Shown: positions 35,134-44,130 of the stretch, piece after piece
Layout of the letters: each line of letters starts with the position of its first letter
Numbering within the stretch: position 1 is the first letter of the stretch
Source: Streptomyces verrucosisporus
Lineage (GTDB): Bacteria; Actinomycetota; Actinomycetes; Streptomycetales; Streptomycetaceae
NCBI RefSeq assembly: GCF_017114865.1
Contig: NZ_JADEYH010000021.1
Coordinates: 1-64,000 of the forward strand
DNA: 64,000 nt
Reading direction: 5' to 3'
Made by a program: the position numbers and the translations under genes
Notes under the pieces: model-generated
Told to the model about the DNA's origin: nothing
The model's database searches: none
The model's input: the letters and a program-made list of their open reading frames with translations, nothing else

Positions 35134-36414
35134 GTGAAGGTCCTCGTCATCGGCGGCGGCGCCCGCGAACACGCCCTGTGCCGCTCCCTGTCCCTCGATC
35201 CCGACGTCACCTCGCTGCACTGCGCGCCCGGCAACGCCGGAATCGCCGAGGTGGCGACCCTGCACTCCGTCGACGCGCTCGACGGCCGGGCGGTGGCCGC
35301 ACTGGCCGCCGAACTGGCGGCCGACCTCGTCGTGGTGGGGCCGGAGGCCCCGCTGGTGGCCGGGGTGGCCGACGCCGTGCGCGAGCACGGCATCGCGGTC
35401 TTCGGCCCGTCGGCCGAGGCCGCCCGGCTGGAGGGCTCCAAGGCGTTCGCCAAGGAGGTCATGGCCGCCGCCGGGGTCCCCACGGCCCGCTCCTACGTGT
35501 GCACCACCGACGAGGAGACCGACCGCGCGCTGGACGCCTTCGGCCCCCCGTACGTCGTCAAGGACGACGGGCTGGCGGCGGGCAAGGGCGTCGTCGTCAC
35601 CCCCGACCCGGAGGCCGCCCGCGCCCACGCCCGCGGCTGCGAGCGGGTGGTGGTCGAGGAGTACCTGGACGGCCCCGAGGTCTCCCTGTTCGCCGTGACC
35701 GACGGCGAGTGCGTCGTACCGCTGCGGCCCGCCCAGGACTTCAAGCGCGCCCACGACGGCGACGAGGGCCCCAACACCGGCGGCATGGGCGCCTACTCGC
35801 CGCTGCCCTGGGCCGACCCCAAACTGGCCGACGAGGTGCTGGCCACCGTCCTGCAGCCCACCGTGGACGAGATGCGCCGCCGCGGCACCCCCTTCTCCGG
35901 ACTGCTCTACGCGGGCCTGGCCATCACCTCGCGCGGGGTGCGCGTGGTGGAGTTCAACGCGCGCTTCGGCGACCCGGAGACCCAGGTCGTCCTGGCCCGG
36001 CTGAAGACCCCGCTGTCCGGCCTGCTGTACGCGGCGGCCACGGGCGCCCTGGCCGAGTTCCCCCCGCTGCGCTGGAGCGACGACGCGGCCGTCACCGTCG
36101 TCGTGGCCTCCGAGGGCTACCCCGCCTCCCCCCGCACGGGGGATGCGATCGAGGGCCTGGAGGAGGTCGCGGAGAAGGATGCCCCCACCGCGTACGTCCT
36201 CCACGCCGGCACCCGGCTGGACGAGGCGGGGCGCGTGGTCAGCGCGGGCGGCCGGGTCCTGTCCGTCACGGCCACCGGAGCCGGTCTCGCCGAGGCGCGC
36301 GAGCACGCCTACCGGGCGGTGTCCCGCATCCGGCTGGCCGGTTCGCACCACCGCGGCGACATCGCGGCCGCGGCGGCCGGGACCGCCACGGCGTCGGCAG
36401 GCGGGGAGGCCTGA
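35134..36414 (+). CDS. purD: phosphoribosylamine-glycine ligase (GAR synthetase)
   Basis: The 426-residue ATP-grasp enzyme makes glycinamide ribonucleotide, step two of purine synthesis. It begins VKVLVIGGGAREHALCRSL and has VVVGPEAPLVAGVAD, DDGLAAGKGVVV, NTGGMGAYSPLPW and FNARFGDPETQV, covering the PRA, ATP and metal sites. The start follows from the leaderless promoter spacing. The C-terminal about 20 residues are Ala/Gly-rich. It is the first gene of the purine block in this window. Confidence 0.96.
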   Translation: MKVLVIGGGAREHALCRSLSLDPDVTSLHCAPGNAGIAEVATLHSVDALDGRAVAALAAELAADLVVVGPEAPLVAGVADAVREHGIAVFGPSAEAARLEGSKAFAKEVMAAAGVPTARSYVCTTDEETDRALDAFGPPYVVKDDGLAAGKGVVVTPDPEAARAHARGCERVVVEEYLDGPEVSLFAVTDGECVVPLRPAQDFKRAHDGDEGPNTGGMGAYSPLPWADPKLADEVLATVLQPTVDEMRRRGTPFSGLLYAGLAITSRGVRVVEFNARFGDPETQVVLARLKTPLSGLLYAAATGALAEFPPLRWSDDAAVTVVVASEGYPASPRTGDAIEGLEEVAEKDAPTAYVLHAGTRLDEAGRVVSAGGRVLSVTATGAGLAEAREHAYRAVSRIRLAGSHHRGDIAAAAAGTATASAGGEA

Positions 36415-36541
36415 GCCGGAGCCCCGGACGGGCGCCCTGCCGGGTGTCCGTCCGGGTGCCCGGTGCGACACCCCGGCGGGCGGATTTCCGCACCCAGCTT
36501 TACCCAAAGCCATTCCATCGAGTGACCGCTTCCTCATCCGG

Positions 36542-36570
36542 CTGACGGCCCCGCGGGCGCCCACTAGGGT
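36542..36570 (+). promoter_or_regulatory. candidate promoter for the pseudo-M48 gene
   Basis: CTGACG (36542-36547), a 17-base spacer and TAGGGT (36565-36570) resemble a housekeeping promoter. It would start transcription about 110 bp before the gene at 36687. Confidence 0.4.
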
Positions 36571-36686
36571 TCCCGCGGGCGGCTCCGGCAAGTGGCCCAC
36601 CGCACATTGCGGTGTCGCCCGCCGGTGCCACAGTGGGGGAGTGAGTGACGGCAGACGCGGGGGAACGGCAAGGGGGTGAGCGACTC

Positions 36687-38333
36687 GTGGCGGTACCGGA
36701 GACGGGCGCGCGTTCGGCGCGCGACCACGCGCTGGCGGTCCTGAGGGTGCGCGGCGCCGCGCTGGGCGCCGCGCTGCTGCCCGCCGCCGCGGCGGTCGTC
36801 CTGCTGGCCGGAGGGGCCACCGGCCACCTCCGCGGCGACGGCTGGGACGCACTGCGCTGGGCGGCCGCGGCCGTCGCCGTGCCGGTGTTCGCCGCGGCCG
36901 CGGGCGTGGCCGCGGTGATCGCCCGGGCACGCCCGGCGGTCAGCCCCACCGTGCAGATCGACGAGTCGGCCGCCCCCGACCTGTACCGGCTGATACGCGA
37001 CCTCGCCGACCGGCTGGACGTCCCCGCGCCCTCGGCGATAGCCCTGACGCCGGACTGCGACAGCTGGCTGGAGGACCGGGCGCACACCACCCGCGGCCGC
37101 CGCCTGCCGCGCCCCGGTACGGCACGCGGCGCGGACGCCCCCGTACTGGTCGTCGGCTCCCCCTTCCTGTGGTGGATGAGGGTGGCCGAGCTGCGGGCGC
37201 TGCTCGCCCCGATCGTGGCCGGCACGGGCCCGTCCGCCCACCCGGACATCGCCGCCGCGCGGCGCTTCGTCCGCGGACTGGACGCCGCCGCGGCGGTCGC
37301 CGTCGCGGCCCGCGGCCCGGCGCCCAGGCGGCTCGCGTACGACTTCACCGGCTGGGTCTCCCGGCTGCTGCTGCGCGCCGGGGCCTCCCACGCCGCGGAG
37401 ATGGAGCGCATGGTCGCGGCCGCGGCCGCGGTGCGGGCCCAGACGGTCGACTACGGCCTGCGGGTCGTCGCCCAGGAGCAGGTGGGCCTGGCGTACGCCG
37501 GCTGGGACCGGCTGCTGACCCGGGTCGCGCTGCCCGCCTGGCGCACGGGCCGCTGGCCCGCCCGGCTGGACGCCGGAGTGGTCTCCGCCCTCACCGAGCT
37601 GTCCCGGCGCGACCGGCTGGCCGAGGGCTTCGCCACCCGGCTGGGCGAGCGCCCCGCCTGCGACCTGCTGGAGGAGCCCGGCGAGGTGGACCGCCAGGTG
37701 TCCCTGCTGGCCGCGCGCCTCTTCCACGGAGGTCCGGCCGAGCCCGGACCCGACTGGGTCCCGGTGGACTGGCAGGAGTACCCGGAGGAGGTCGTGGACC
37801 GCATCTGGCGCTCCGAGGCCGCCCGTCTCTTCGCGGCGCTGCGGGCCGGCGAGAACCCGACGCTGGCCGAGCTGGTCGACCGGCTGACCGGCGAGGCGGC
37901 CCCGGACGGCCCGGACGCCCCGTCCGGCGGCGCCGACGCGCTCGCCACCCGGATCGGCGCCGACCTCGCCCGTGAGGAGGCGGCCCGGGCCGACGCCGCC
38001 CGCGAGGCGGGCGCGATCCCCATTCCCGTCCCCGGCGGGGACGGTGTGCTCCTCCCGCCCGGCGGCGGCTTCCCCCTCCAGCCGCCGCGCTCCGGACGCG
38101 AGCTGCTGGCCGAGCACATCACGGCCGCCGTGTGCTGCGCGGCCGTGGACACCGCCGGGGCGGCCCCCGGGCTCGACTGGCTGGACGGCCCCGCCCTGTT
38201 CGTCGACGGCGAGCGCCGGGCCGATCTGGCCCGTCCCGTCCTCGCCCTCGCCGAGGACGGCGACCCCCGGCCGCTGCGCGACTGGCTGGCGGCCGTCGGC
38301 GTACGGCCCGACAAGCCCATCCGCCTGGTCTGA
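36687..38333 (+). CDS. membrane protein with degenerate M48 peptidase domain
   Basis: I start at the GTG at 36687, which has the near-ideal AGGGGGTGA seven bases upstream. The 548-residue product has two N-terminal transmembrane helices (about 25-45 and 58-80) and then a region laid out like M48 (HtpX-type) peptidases: VLVVGSPFLWWMRVAELRALLA leads to the place where HExxH should stand, but PIVAG is found instead. A Glu-containing helix (HAAEMERMVAAAA) remains where the third zinc ligand would lie. The rest is a soluble helical region. It is probably a non-catalytic relative. It sits between purD and a DMFase-like gene. Confidence 0.65.
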   Translation: MAVPETGARSARDHALAVLRVRGAALGAALLPAAAAVVLLAGGATGHLRGDGWDALRWAAAAVAVPVFAAAAGVAAVIARARPAVSPTVQIDESAAPDLYRLIRDLADRLDVPAPSAIALTPDCDSWLEDRAHTTRGRRLPRPGTARGADAPVLVVGSPFLWWMRVAELRALLAPIVAGTGPSAHPDIAAARRFVRGLDAAAAVAVAARGPAPRRLAYDFTGWVSRLLLRAGASHAAEMERMVAAAAAVRAQTVDYGLRVVAQEQVGLAYAGWDRLLTRVALPAWRTGRWPARLDAGVVSALTELSRRDRLAEGFATRLGERPACDLLEEPGEVDRQVSLLAARLFHGGPAEPGPDWVPVDWQEYPEEVVDRIWRSEAARLFAALRAGENPTLAELVDRLTGEAAPDGPDAPSGGADALATRIGADLAREEAARADAAREAGAIPIPVPGGDGVLLPPGGGFPLQPPRSGRELLAEHITAAVCCAAVDTAGAAPGLDWLDGPALFVDGERRADLARPVLALAEDGDPRPLRDWLAAVGVRPDKPIRLV

Positions 38334-38573
38334 GCCGGCGGCGGTCCGGGCGCCGCCCAGCGCCCGGACCGCCCACGTCCTCTCCCCACGTCCCCCGCTC
38401 CGGCCCCTCCCACGGCCCCTGACGACCCCCGCGGCCTCTGCCCGCGCCCCGTGTTCGAGCCGTGTTCGGCCTGGCTCCCGGACATTCGGCGACAAGGGGT
38501 GACGGGGCGTTCGCTTTATGTGATGTGCTGGTGCCCGGCATCGCGGGAGCGGACACAGGGAGGGGAGACGCGG

Positions 38574-40052
38574 GTGGGCACGGAGCAGATCCGGCGCTGG
38601 GAGTCGGGGGCTCTCGCGCACGCGGTCACCGATCCGTTCGGACAGGGACCGCTGCCCTGGCTGCGGTGCGGCGAGCACTACTTCGACGACACCGGCCACG
38701 TCGTCCCCTGGTACCTCGACCACAGCAGCCTGGACGGCGGGCGCGCACCGTCCGGGGCGGGCGGCGGTCCGCGTGCGGCCGACGACGTGCACTGCCAGAT
38801 CAAGGGCTTCACCTCCGAGAGCGCGGTCTCGCCCGGTGAGTCCATCGACTTCCGGATCACGGTCAACCCGCCCCAGCCCTTCGGCGTGGACGTCTACCGC
38901 ATCGGCCACTACGGCGGCGAGGGCGCCACCAAGATCACGACCAGCCCCCGGCTGTCCGGCATCGTCCAGCCCCCGCCCCTGACCGCCGACCGCACCGTCT
39001 CCTGCCACCACTGGTGGCTCTCCTGGCGGCTCCAGATCCCGGACTACTGGAGCACCGGCGCCCATGTGGCCGTGCTGACCACCGCCGACGGCCACCGCTC
39101 CCACGTCCCCTTCACCGTCCGCGACGAGCGCCCCGGCGACCTGCTGCTGGTCCTCCCCGACGTCACCTGGCAGGCGTACAACCTCTTCCCCGAGGACGGC
39201 CGCACCGGCGCCAGCCTCTACCACGCCTGGGACGGGGAGGGGCGGCTGCTGGGGGAGGAGGAGGCGGCCGTCACCGTCTCCTTCGACCGGCCCTACGCGG
39301 GTGCGGGCCTGCCCCTGCACGTGGGCCACGCCTACGACTTCATCCGCTGGGCCGAGCGCTACGGCTACGACCTGGCCTACGCCGACACCCGCGATCTGCA
39401 CGCCGGCCGCGTCGACCCCTCCCGCTACCGCGGCCTGGTCTTCGCGGGCCACGACGAGTACTGGTCGGCGCCCATGCGCCGCGCCGTGGAGAAGGCCCGC
39501 GACAGCGGCACCTCGCTGGTCTTCCTCTCGGCCAACACCATGTACTGGCAGGTCGAGCTGGGCCCCTCGCCCTCGGGGGCCCCCGACCGGCTGATGACCT
39601 GCCGCAAACGGCGCGGTCCGGGACGCCCGCGGCGCTGGCGCGACCAGGGCGAGCCCGAACAGCAGGTGCTGGGCGTCCAGTACGAGGGCCAGGTGCCCCG
39701 GCCGCACCCGATGGTCGTTCGCAACACCTCCCACTGGCTGTGGGAGGCCACCGGGGCGGCGGAGGGCGAGGAACTGCCCGGCCTGGTGGCCGGCGAGGCC
39801 GACCGCTACTTCCCGCGCACCGCCCTGCCCCCGCACACCGGCCGCATCCTGCTCGCCCACTCGCCCTACCGGGACGCCTCCGGCACCCGCCGCCACCAGG
39901 AGACCTCCCTGTACGAGGCGCCCGGCGGCGCCCTGGTCTTCGCCTCGGGCACCTTCGCCTGGTCCCCGGCCCTGGACCGCCCCGGCCACACCGACTCCCG
40001 CATCCAGCGGGCCACGGCCAACCTCCTGGACCGCATCTGCAAGCGCCCCTGA
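38574..40052 (+). CDS. N,N-dimethylformamidase large-subunit-like protein
   Basis: The GTG at 38574 is preceded by GGAGGGGAG and gives 492 residues. The protein matches the DMFase beta-subunit domain: FGVDVYRIGHYGG, a beta-sandwich about residues 70-180, then VTWQAYNLFPEDGRTGASLY and VFAGHDEYWSAPMRRAVEKA of the catalytic-like domain with HDEYW metal-type residues. No small subunit gene is present, so DMF hydrolysis is unlikely; many Streptomyces carry this orphan next to purC with no known role. Confidence 0.78.
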   Translation: MGTEQIRRWESGALAHAVTDPFGQGPLPWLRCGEHYFDDTGHVVPWYLDHSSLDGGRAPSGAGGGPRAADDVHCQIKGFTSESAVSPGESIDFRITVNPPQPFGVDVYRIGHYGGEGATKITTSPRLSGIVQPPPLTADRTVSCHHWWLSWRLQIPDYWSTGAHVAVLTTADGHRSHVPFTVRDERPGDLLLVLPDVTWQAYNLFPEDGRTGASLYHAWDGEGRLLGEEEAAVTVSFDRPYAGAGLPLHVGHAYDFIRWAERYGYDLAYADTRDLHAGRVDPSRYRGLVFAGHDEYWSAPMRRAVEKARDSGTSLVFLSANTMYWQVELGPSPSGAPDRLMTCRKRRGPGRPRRWRDQGEPEQQVLGVQYEGQVPRPHPMVVRNTSHWLWEATGAAEGEELPGLVAGEADRYFPRTALPPHTGRILLAHSPYRDASGTRRHQETSLYEAPGGALVFASGTFAWSPALDRPGHTDSRIQRATANLLDRICKRP

Positions 40053-40223
40053 GCGGTCGCCCCTGAGCGGTCACGGCCCCTCCGGCAGCGCCCACGGCCC
40101 TCCGGTCCGCCCGGGCAGGGCCGTTCGCGCGGTACGCCCCCACCCGTCCGTCCGACCCCGGCCGGTGGGGAGGGCGGGGGTGCGGGAGAATCGGAACTCC
40201 TGGACCAAGCCACAGGAGGAGCC

Positions 40224-41138
40224 GTGACCGGATTCGTAGAGAAGCCCGAACCCGTACAGGTACCGGGCCTGGTGCACGTGCACACCGGCAAGGTGCGGGA
40301 CCTGTACCGGAACGAGGCGGGGGATCTGGTGATGGTCGCCAGCGACCGGGTGTCCGCCTACGACTGGGTGCTGCCGACGGAGATCCCGGACAAGGGCCGC
40401 GTCCTCACCCAGCTCTCCCTGTGGTGGTTCGACCAGCTCGCCGACCTGGTGCCGGGCCATGTGCTCTCCACCGAGCTGCCGCCCGGCGCCCCCGCCGACT
40501 GGGCGGGCCGCACGGTGGTCTGCCGATCCCTGCGCATGGTCCCGGTCGAGTGCGTGGCCCGCGGCTACCTCACCGGCTCGGGCCTGGCCGAGTACCGCCA
40601 GAGCCGCACGGTCTGCGGCCTCGCCCTGCCCGAGGGCCTGGAGGACGGCTCCGAACTGCCCGCCCCCATCTTCACCCCGGCCACCAAGGCGGAGGTCGGC
40701 GAGCACGACGAGAACGTCCCCTACGAGGAGGTCGCCCGCCGGGTCGGCGCCGACACCGCCGCCGAGCTGCGCCAGCTCACCCTGGCCGTCTACTCCCGGG
40801 GCCGCGACATCGCCAGGGAGCGGGGCATCATCCTGGCCGACACCAAGTTCGAGTTCGGGTGGGACGTGGAGGGTGACGGCGAGGAGCGGCTGGTGCTCGC
40901 CGACGAGGTGCTGACGCCGGACTCCTCGCGCTTCTGGCCCGTCGACGAGTGGGAGCCGGGCCGCTCCCAGCCCTCGTTCGACAAGCAGATCGTCCGCGAC
41001 TGGCTGACCTCCCCGGCCGCCGGCTGGGACCGCGGCGGCGAGGTCCCCCCGCCCGAGCTGCCCGCCGAGGTCGTCGAGCGCACCCGCGCCCGCTACATCG
41101 AGGCGTACGAGCTGCTGACGGGCACCCGCTGGAGCTGA
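40224..41138 (+). CDS. purC: SAICAR synthetase
   Basis: The 304-residue enzyme joins CAIR and aspartate in purine synthesis. Motifs: GKVRDLYRNEAGDLVMVASD, the substrate loop SAYDWVLPTEIPDKG, VECVARGYLTGSG and ILADTKFEFGWD. The GTG start follows AGGAGGA. This is the longer SAICAR synthetase type found in actinobacteria and yeast. A tRNA-Gly gene and its terminator converge on its 3' end. Confidence 0.96.
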   Translation: MTGFVEKPEPVQVPGLVHVHTGKVRDLYRNEAGDLVMVASDRVSAYDWVLPTEIPDKGRVLTQLSLWWFDQLADLVPGHVLSTELPPGAPADWAGRTVVCRSLRMVPVECVARGYLTGSGLAEYRQSRTVCGLALPEGLEDGSELPAPIFTPATKAEVGEHDENVPYEEVARRVGADTAAELRQLTLAVYSRGRDIARERGIILADTKFEFGWDVEGDGEERLVLADEVLTPDSSRFWPVDEWEPGRSQPSFDKQIVRDWLTSPAAGWDRGGEVPPPELPAEVVERTRARYIEAYELLTGTRWS

Positions 41139-41210
41139 CCGTCGGCCCGGGGGCGGTCCTGCGGGGCCGCCCCCCGCAGGGCCGCCCCCGGGTGGTCCGC
41201 ACACGGAGAA

Positions 41211-41236
41211 GGCCCCGGTCCTTCAGGACCGGGGCC
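41211..41236 (-). terminator. hairpin terminator of tRNA-Gly (and purC)
   Basis: GGCCCCGGTCC and its complement (11-bp stem, TTCA loop) lie 9 bp past the 3' end of the tRNA at 41245. The stem core is the same as that at 45227-45256 behind the second tRNA-Gly. Confidence 0.75.
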
Positions 41237-41244
41237 TCTCATCG

Positions 41245-41317
<73 letters not shown>

Positions 41318-41340
41318 GTGCTCCGTTCGGTGCGCTCCTA

Positions 41341-42018
41341 CTATAGCCAACCCCGCTCGCGTGCGATGCGCACGGCCGCGTGGCGGTTCTCCGCCGACAG
41401 CTTCGCGGCGGCCGACGACAGGTAGTTGCGGACCGTTCCCGGCGCCAGCGCGGCCCGCGCGGCGATCTCCGCGACCGGCGCCCCGTCCGCCGCCAGCTCC
41501 AGCAGCTCGGCCTCGCGGGCGGTCAGCGGCGAGTCCCCGGAACTGATCGCGTCGGCGGCCAGCTCCGGGTCCACGTAGCGGTTTCCGGCGTGCACCGTGC
41601 GGATGATCTCGGCCAGCCGCTGCGCCGAGACGGTCTTGGGCACGAAGCCCCGCACCCCCGCGGCCAGGGCCCGCTTCAGATGCCCCGGGCGGCCGTGCCC
41701 GGTCACGATCATGGTGGCGCAGGCGGGGAGTTCGGCGCGCAGCTCCGTGGCGACCGCCACACCGTCCCTGCCCGGCATCTGGAGGTCCAGTACCGCCACG
41801 TCGGGCCGGTGGGCGCGGGCCATCGCCAGCGCCTCGGGGCCGGAGGCGGCCTCGGCCACCACCAGCAGGTCGTCCTCCAGCGCCAGCAGCGCGGCAAGCG
41901 CGCCCCGGATCAGATGCTCGTCGTCGGCCAGCAGCACCCGTACGCGGCGCCCGCCACCATCCGTACCGGCGCCGTTCGTACCGCCGCCGTTCGTGCCGTC
42001 CCGCAGGTGCTCGCTCAC
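41341..42018 (-). CDS. NarL/DesR-type response regulator
   Basis: The 225-residue regulator has a receiver domain with phospho-acceptor Asp78 (DVAVLDLQMP), after a Gly/Thr/Asn-rich N-terminus (1-24) that is dispensable-looking, and a LuxR-type helix-turn-helix (LTAREAELLELAADGAPVAE, APGTVRNYLSSAAAKL). It overlaps the kinase gene by ATGA. With the kinase and the ABC-2 exporter upstream on the same strand it forms a DesK/DesR-like export-control unit. Confidence 0.93.
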   Translation of the reverse strand: MSEHLRDGTNGGGTNGAGTDGGGRRVRVLLADDEHLIRGALAALLALEDDLLVVAEAASGPEALAMARAHRPDVAVLDLQMPGRDGVAVATELRAELPACATMIVTGHGRPGHLKRALAAGVRGFVPKTVSAQRLAEIIRTVHAGNRYVDPELAADAISSGDSPLTAREAELLELAADGAPVAEIAARAALAPGTVRNYLSSAAAKLSAENRHAAVRIARERGWL

Positions 42019-43298
42019 CGCTCCCCTTCCCCGCGTACATCCCCGCGTACGTCCTTGCCGCCTTCCCGGACCGGCCGCGTCGGGACCCGGGCCGTCAGCC
42101 GGAAGGTGCCGTCGCCGCGGCGCTCACCGTTCAGTGTGCCGCCGAGCGCGGCCAGGCGTTCACGGAGACCGTCCAGTCCGGAGCCGCCCCCCGCGACGGC
42201 TCCGGGCCCCGGCACACCGTCGTTCTCCATCACCAGCTCGGAGGCCTCTCCGGCGGCCCGCAGCCACACCGTGCACCGCCCGGCGTCGGCGTGCCGCAGC
42301 ACGTTGGTGGTCCCCTCGCGGACCACCCAGCCCAGGGCCGATTGCAGCGGCTCGGCCAGGTCCCCGCTGCCGCTGTCCTCGATCCGGCAGTCGATCCCGG
42401 CCGCCCTCAGCACCCCGCGCGCGCCGACCAGTTCGGTGTGCAGATCGGCCTCCCGGTAGCCGCGCACGACCTCCCGCATCTCCCGCTGCGACTCCCGCGC
42501 GATCCGCTGGACCTCGGTCATCTGGTCCACTGCGGAGGGCGAGCCGCGCTGCACGAGCTGCACGGCCAGCTCGCTCTTGAGGGCGATCACCGACAGGTTG
42601 CGGCCCAGTACGTCGTGGAGGTCCCGGCCGAACCGCAGCCGCTCCTCGGCCACCGCCAGCCGCGCCTGTGTCTCCCGGGCGGCCTCCAGCTCGCTGACGA
42701 CCCGCATCGTCCACGCCGAGCAGCGGTAGGAGACACCGAAGACGACGGCTCCGGCGGCCGTGCCGACGGCCGTGGCGGCCAGTTCCCCGCCTGCCGCCCC
42801 CAGTGCCCGGGCCGTGAGCAGCGAGACGGCCAACAGCGCCGCCACCAGTGCGGCGCTCCGCCCGGCGGACAGCACCAGCGGCAGCGGCCCGGCCAGGAAC
42901 ATCAGCAGCCAGACCACGGGCGGCAGCGCCTGGGACGCCGGCAGCTCACCGGTGCCGATCAGGGCGAGGACGGCGGCGATCCCGGCGGCGGTGAGGGCCA
43001 CATAGGCCGCCGCCGGCCGTACGGGCCGCTCCCCCGTGCCCAGGTAGTACCGCAGACCGGCCCGGGACAGCAGCAGATGGCAGACGGTGTGGGCGGTGAA
43101 CAGCACCCCCAGTACGAGAGCCGCCCAGGCGGCCGGCCCCTCCGCCTGCGCGACGATCCAGGCGAGCAGCGCCACCCCCTCGAAGAGGGCGAAGCTGTAG
43201 ATCGTGTACCGGGTGTACTGGTGGAAGCGGACCGGCCCGCTGGACCGCCGTATCCGTTCCACCCAGCCCGGCGCGCTTCTCTCGGCCGCCACCGTCAC
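42015..43298 (-). CDS. DesK-type sensor histidine kinase
   Basis: I place the start at the GTG at 43298, five bases after GGGGAG; a GTG at 43313 would add five residues. The 427-residue protein has six membrane segments (about 35-205), a HisKA_3 domain with FGRDLHDVLGRNLSVIALKS (phospho-His) and a HATPase domain (VVREGTTNVLRHADAG, GSGLDGLRERLAALGG). Membrane-embedded kinases of this kind sense membrane or cell-wall disturbance. Its gene lies directly after the ABC permease gene and before the regulator. Confidence 0.92.
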   Translation of the reverse strand: MTVAAERSAPGWVERIRRSSGPVRFHQYTRYTIYSFALFEGVALLAWIVAQAEGPAAWAALVLGVLFTAHTVCHLLLSRAGLRYYLGTGERPVRPAAAYVALTAAGIAAVLALIGTGELPASQALPPVVWLLMFLAGPLPLVLSAGRSAALVAALLAVSLLTARALGAAGGELAATAVGTAAGAVVFGVSYRCSAWTMRVVSELEAARETQARLAVAEERLRFGRDLHDVLGRNLSVIALKSELAVQLVQRGSPSAVDQMTEVQRIARESQREMREVVRGYREADLHTELVGARGVLRAAGIDCRIEDSGSGDLAEPLQSALGWVVREGTTNVLRHADAGRCTVWLRAAGEASELVMENDGVPGPGAVAGGGSGLDGLRERLAALGGTLNGERRGDGTFRLTARVPTRPVREGGKDVRGDVRGEGER

Positions 43299-43314
43299 AC
43301 TCGCTCCCCACACC

Positions 43315-44130
43315 TCAGTGACGCGGTTCCCAGCGGAACCACCGCCGTACGGCGAACACCGACACCAGGGCCCAGGCCGCGGCGGCCCCCAGGGCCCGCA
43401 GCACCTCGCCCGGCTCGCCGCCGCCGAGCCAGCCGTACCGCACCAGTTCCACCACCGGCGTCATCGGCAGCAGCCGCAGGACGTCGGCCAGCCGCTCCGG
43501 CATGGCCTCCAGGGGAACGAACATCCCCGAGCCGACCAGCGAGACCATCAGCAGCGGCAGCGCGGTGATCTGCGCGCTCTCCGTCGTCCGGGTGATCACG
43601 GCCGTCGCGGCGGCCGTCAGCACCATCAGGACGGCGCCCAGCAGCACACCCAGGACCAGCAGGTCCGGCCGGTCCGGCGGTGTCATCTCCAGCAGGGCCG
43701 CGCCCGCCGCGACCAGCACGGCGCACTGCGCCAGCGCCACGGTGACCACCGGCAGCGCCGCGCCGGCCAGGACCTCCCAGTCCCGCAGCTCCCCGGTCCG
43801 CAGCCGCTTGAGGACCAGCTCCTCGCGGCGGGAGACGTAGGCGGGGATGAGATTCAGATAGACGACGAGGATCAGCACCATCGGAATGCCGCTGGTCATC
43901 ACCAGATCGGTGGGACTCAGCCCGGTGCCCTCCAGCGGCGCCTGCTCGACCGTGGAGCGCATGAACAGCACCATGGCCAGCGGCATCAGCAGGGCGGTGA
44001 ACATGGCGGTGCGGTTGCGGACGAGCAGCGTCAGCTCCGCCCGGGCCAGCGACCGCAGCCGGCCCAGGGAGGCCGCCGCCCCGCCTGCGACCCCGACGCC
44101 CGTCCCGCTCCCGGTGTCCGTCGCGCTCAT
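43315..44130 (-). CDS. ABC-2 type transporter permease
   Basis: The 271-residue permease has six transmembrane helices, an ABC-2 domain and the typical cytosolic SRREELVLKRLRTGEL loop after helix 2. It overlaps the ATPase gene (ATGA). Such DrrB-like permeases export drugs or lipids. It is followed at once by the kinase gene, so sensor and exporter are one transcript. Confidence 0.91.
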   Translation of the reverse strand: MSATDTGSGTGVGVAGGAAASLGRLRSLARAELTLLVRNRTAMFTALLMPLAMVLFMRSTVEQAPLEGTGLSPTDLVMTSGIPMVLILVVYLNLIPAYVSRREELVLKRLRTGELRDWEVLAGAALPVVTVALAQCAVLVAAGAALLEMTPPDRPDLLVLGVLLGAVLMVLTAAATAVITRTTESAQITALPLLMVSLVGSGMFVPLEAMPERLADVLRLLPMTPVVELVRYGWLGGGEPGEVLRALGAAAAWALVSVFAVRRWFRWEPRH

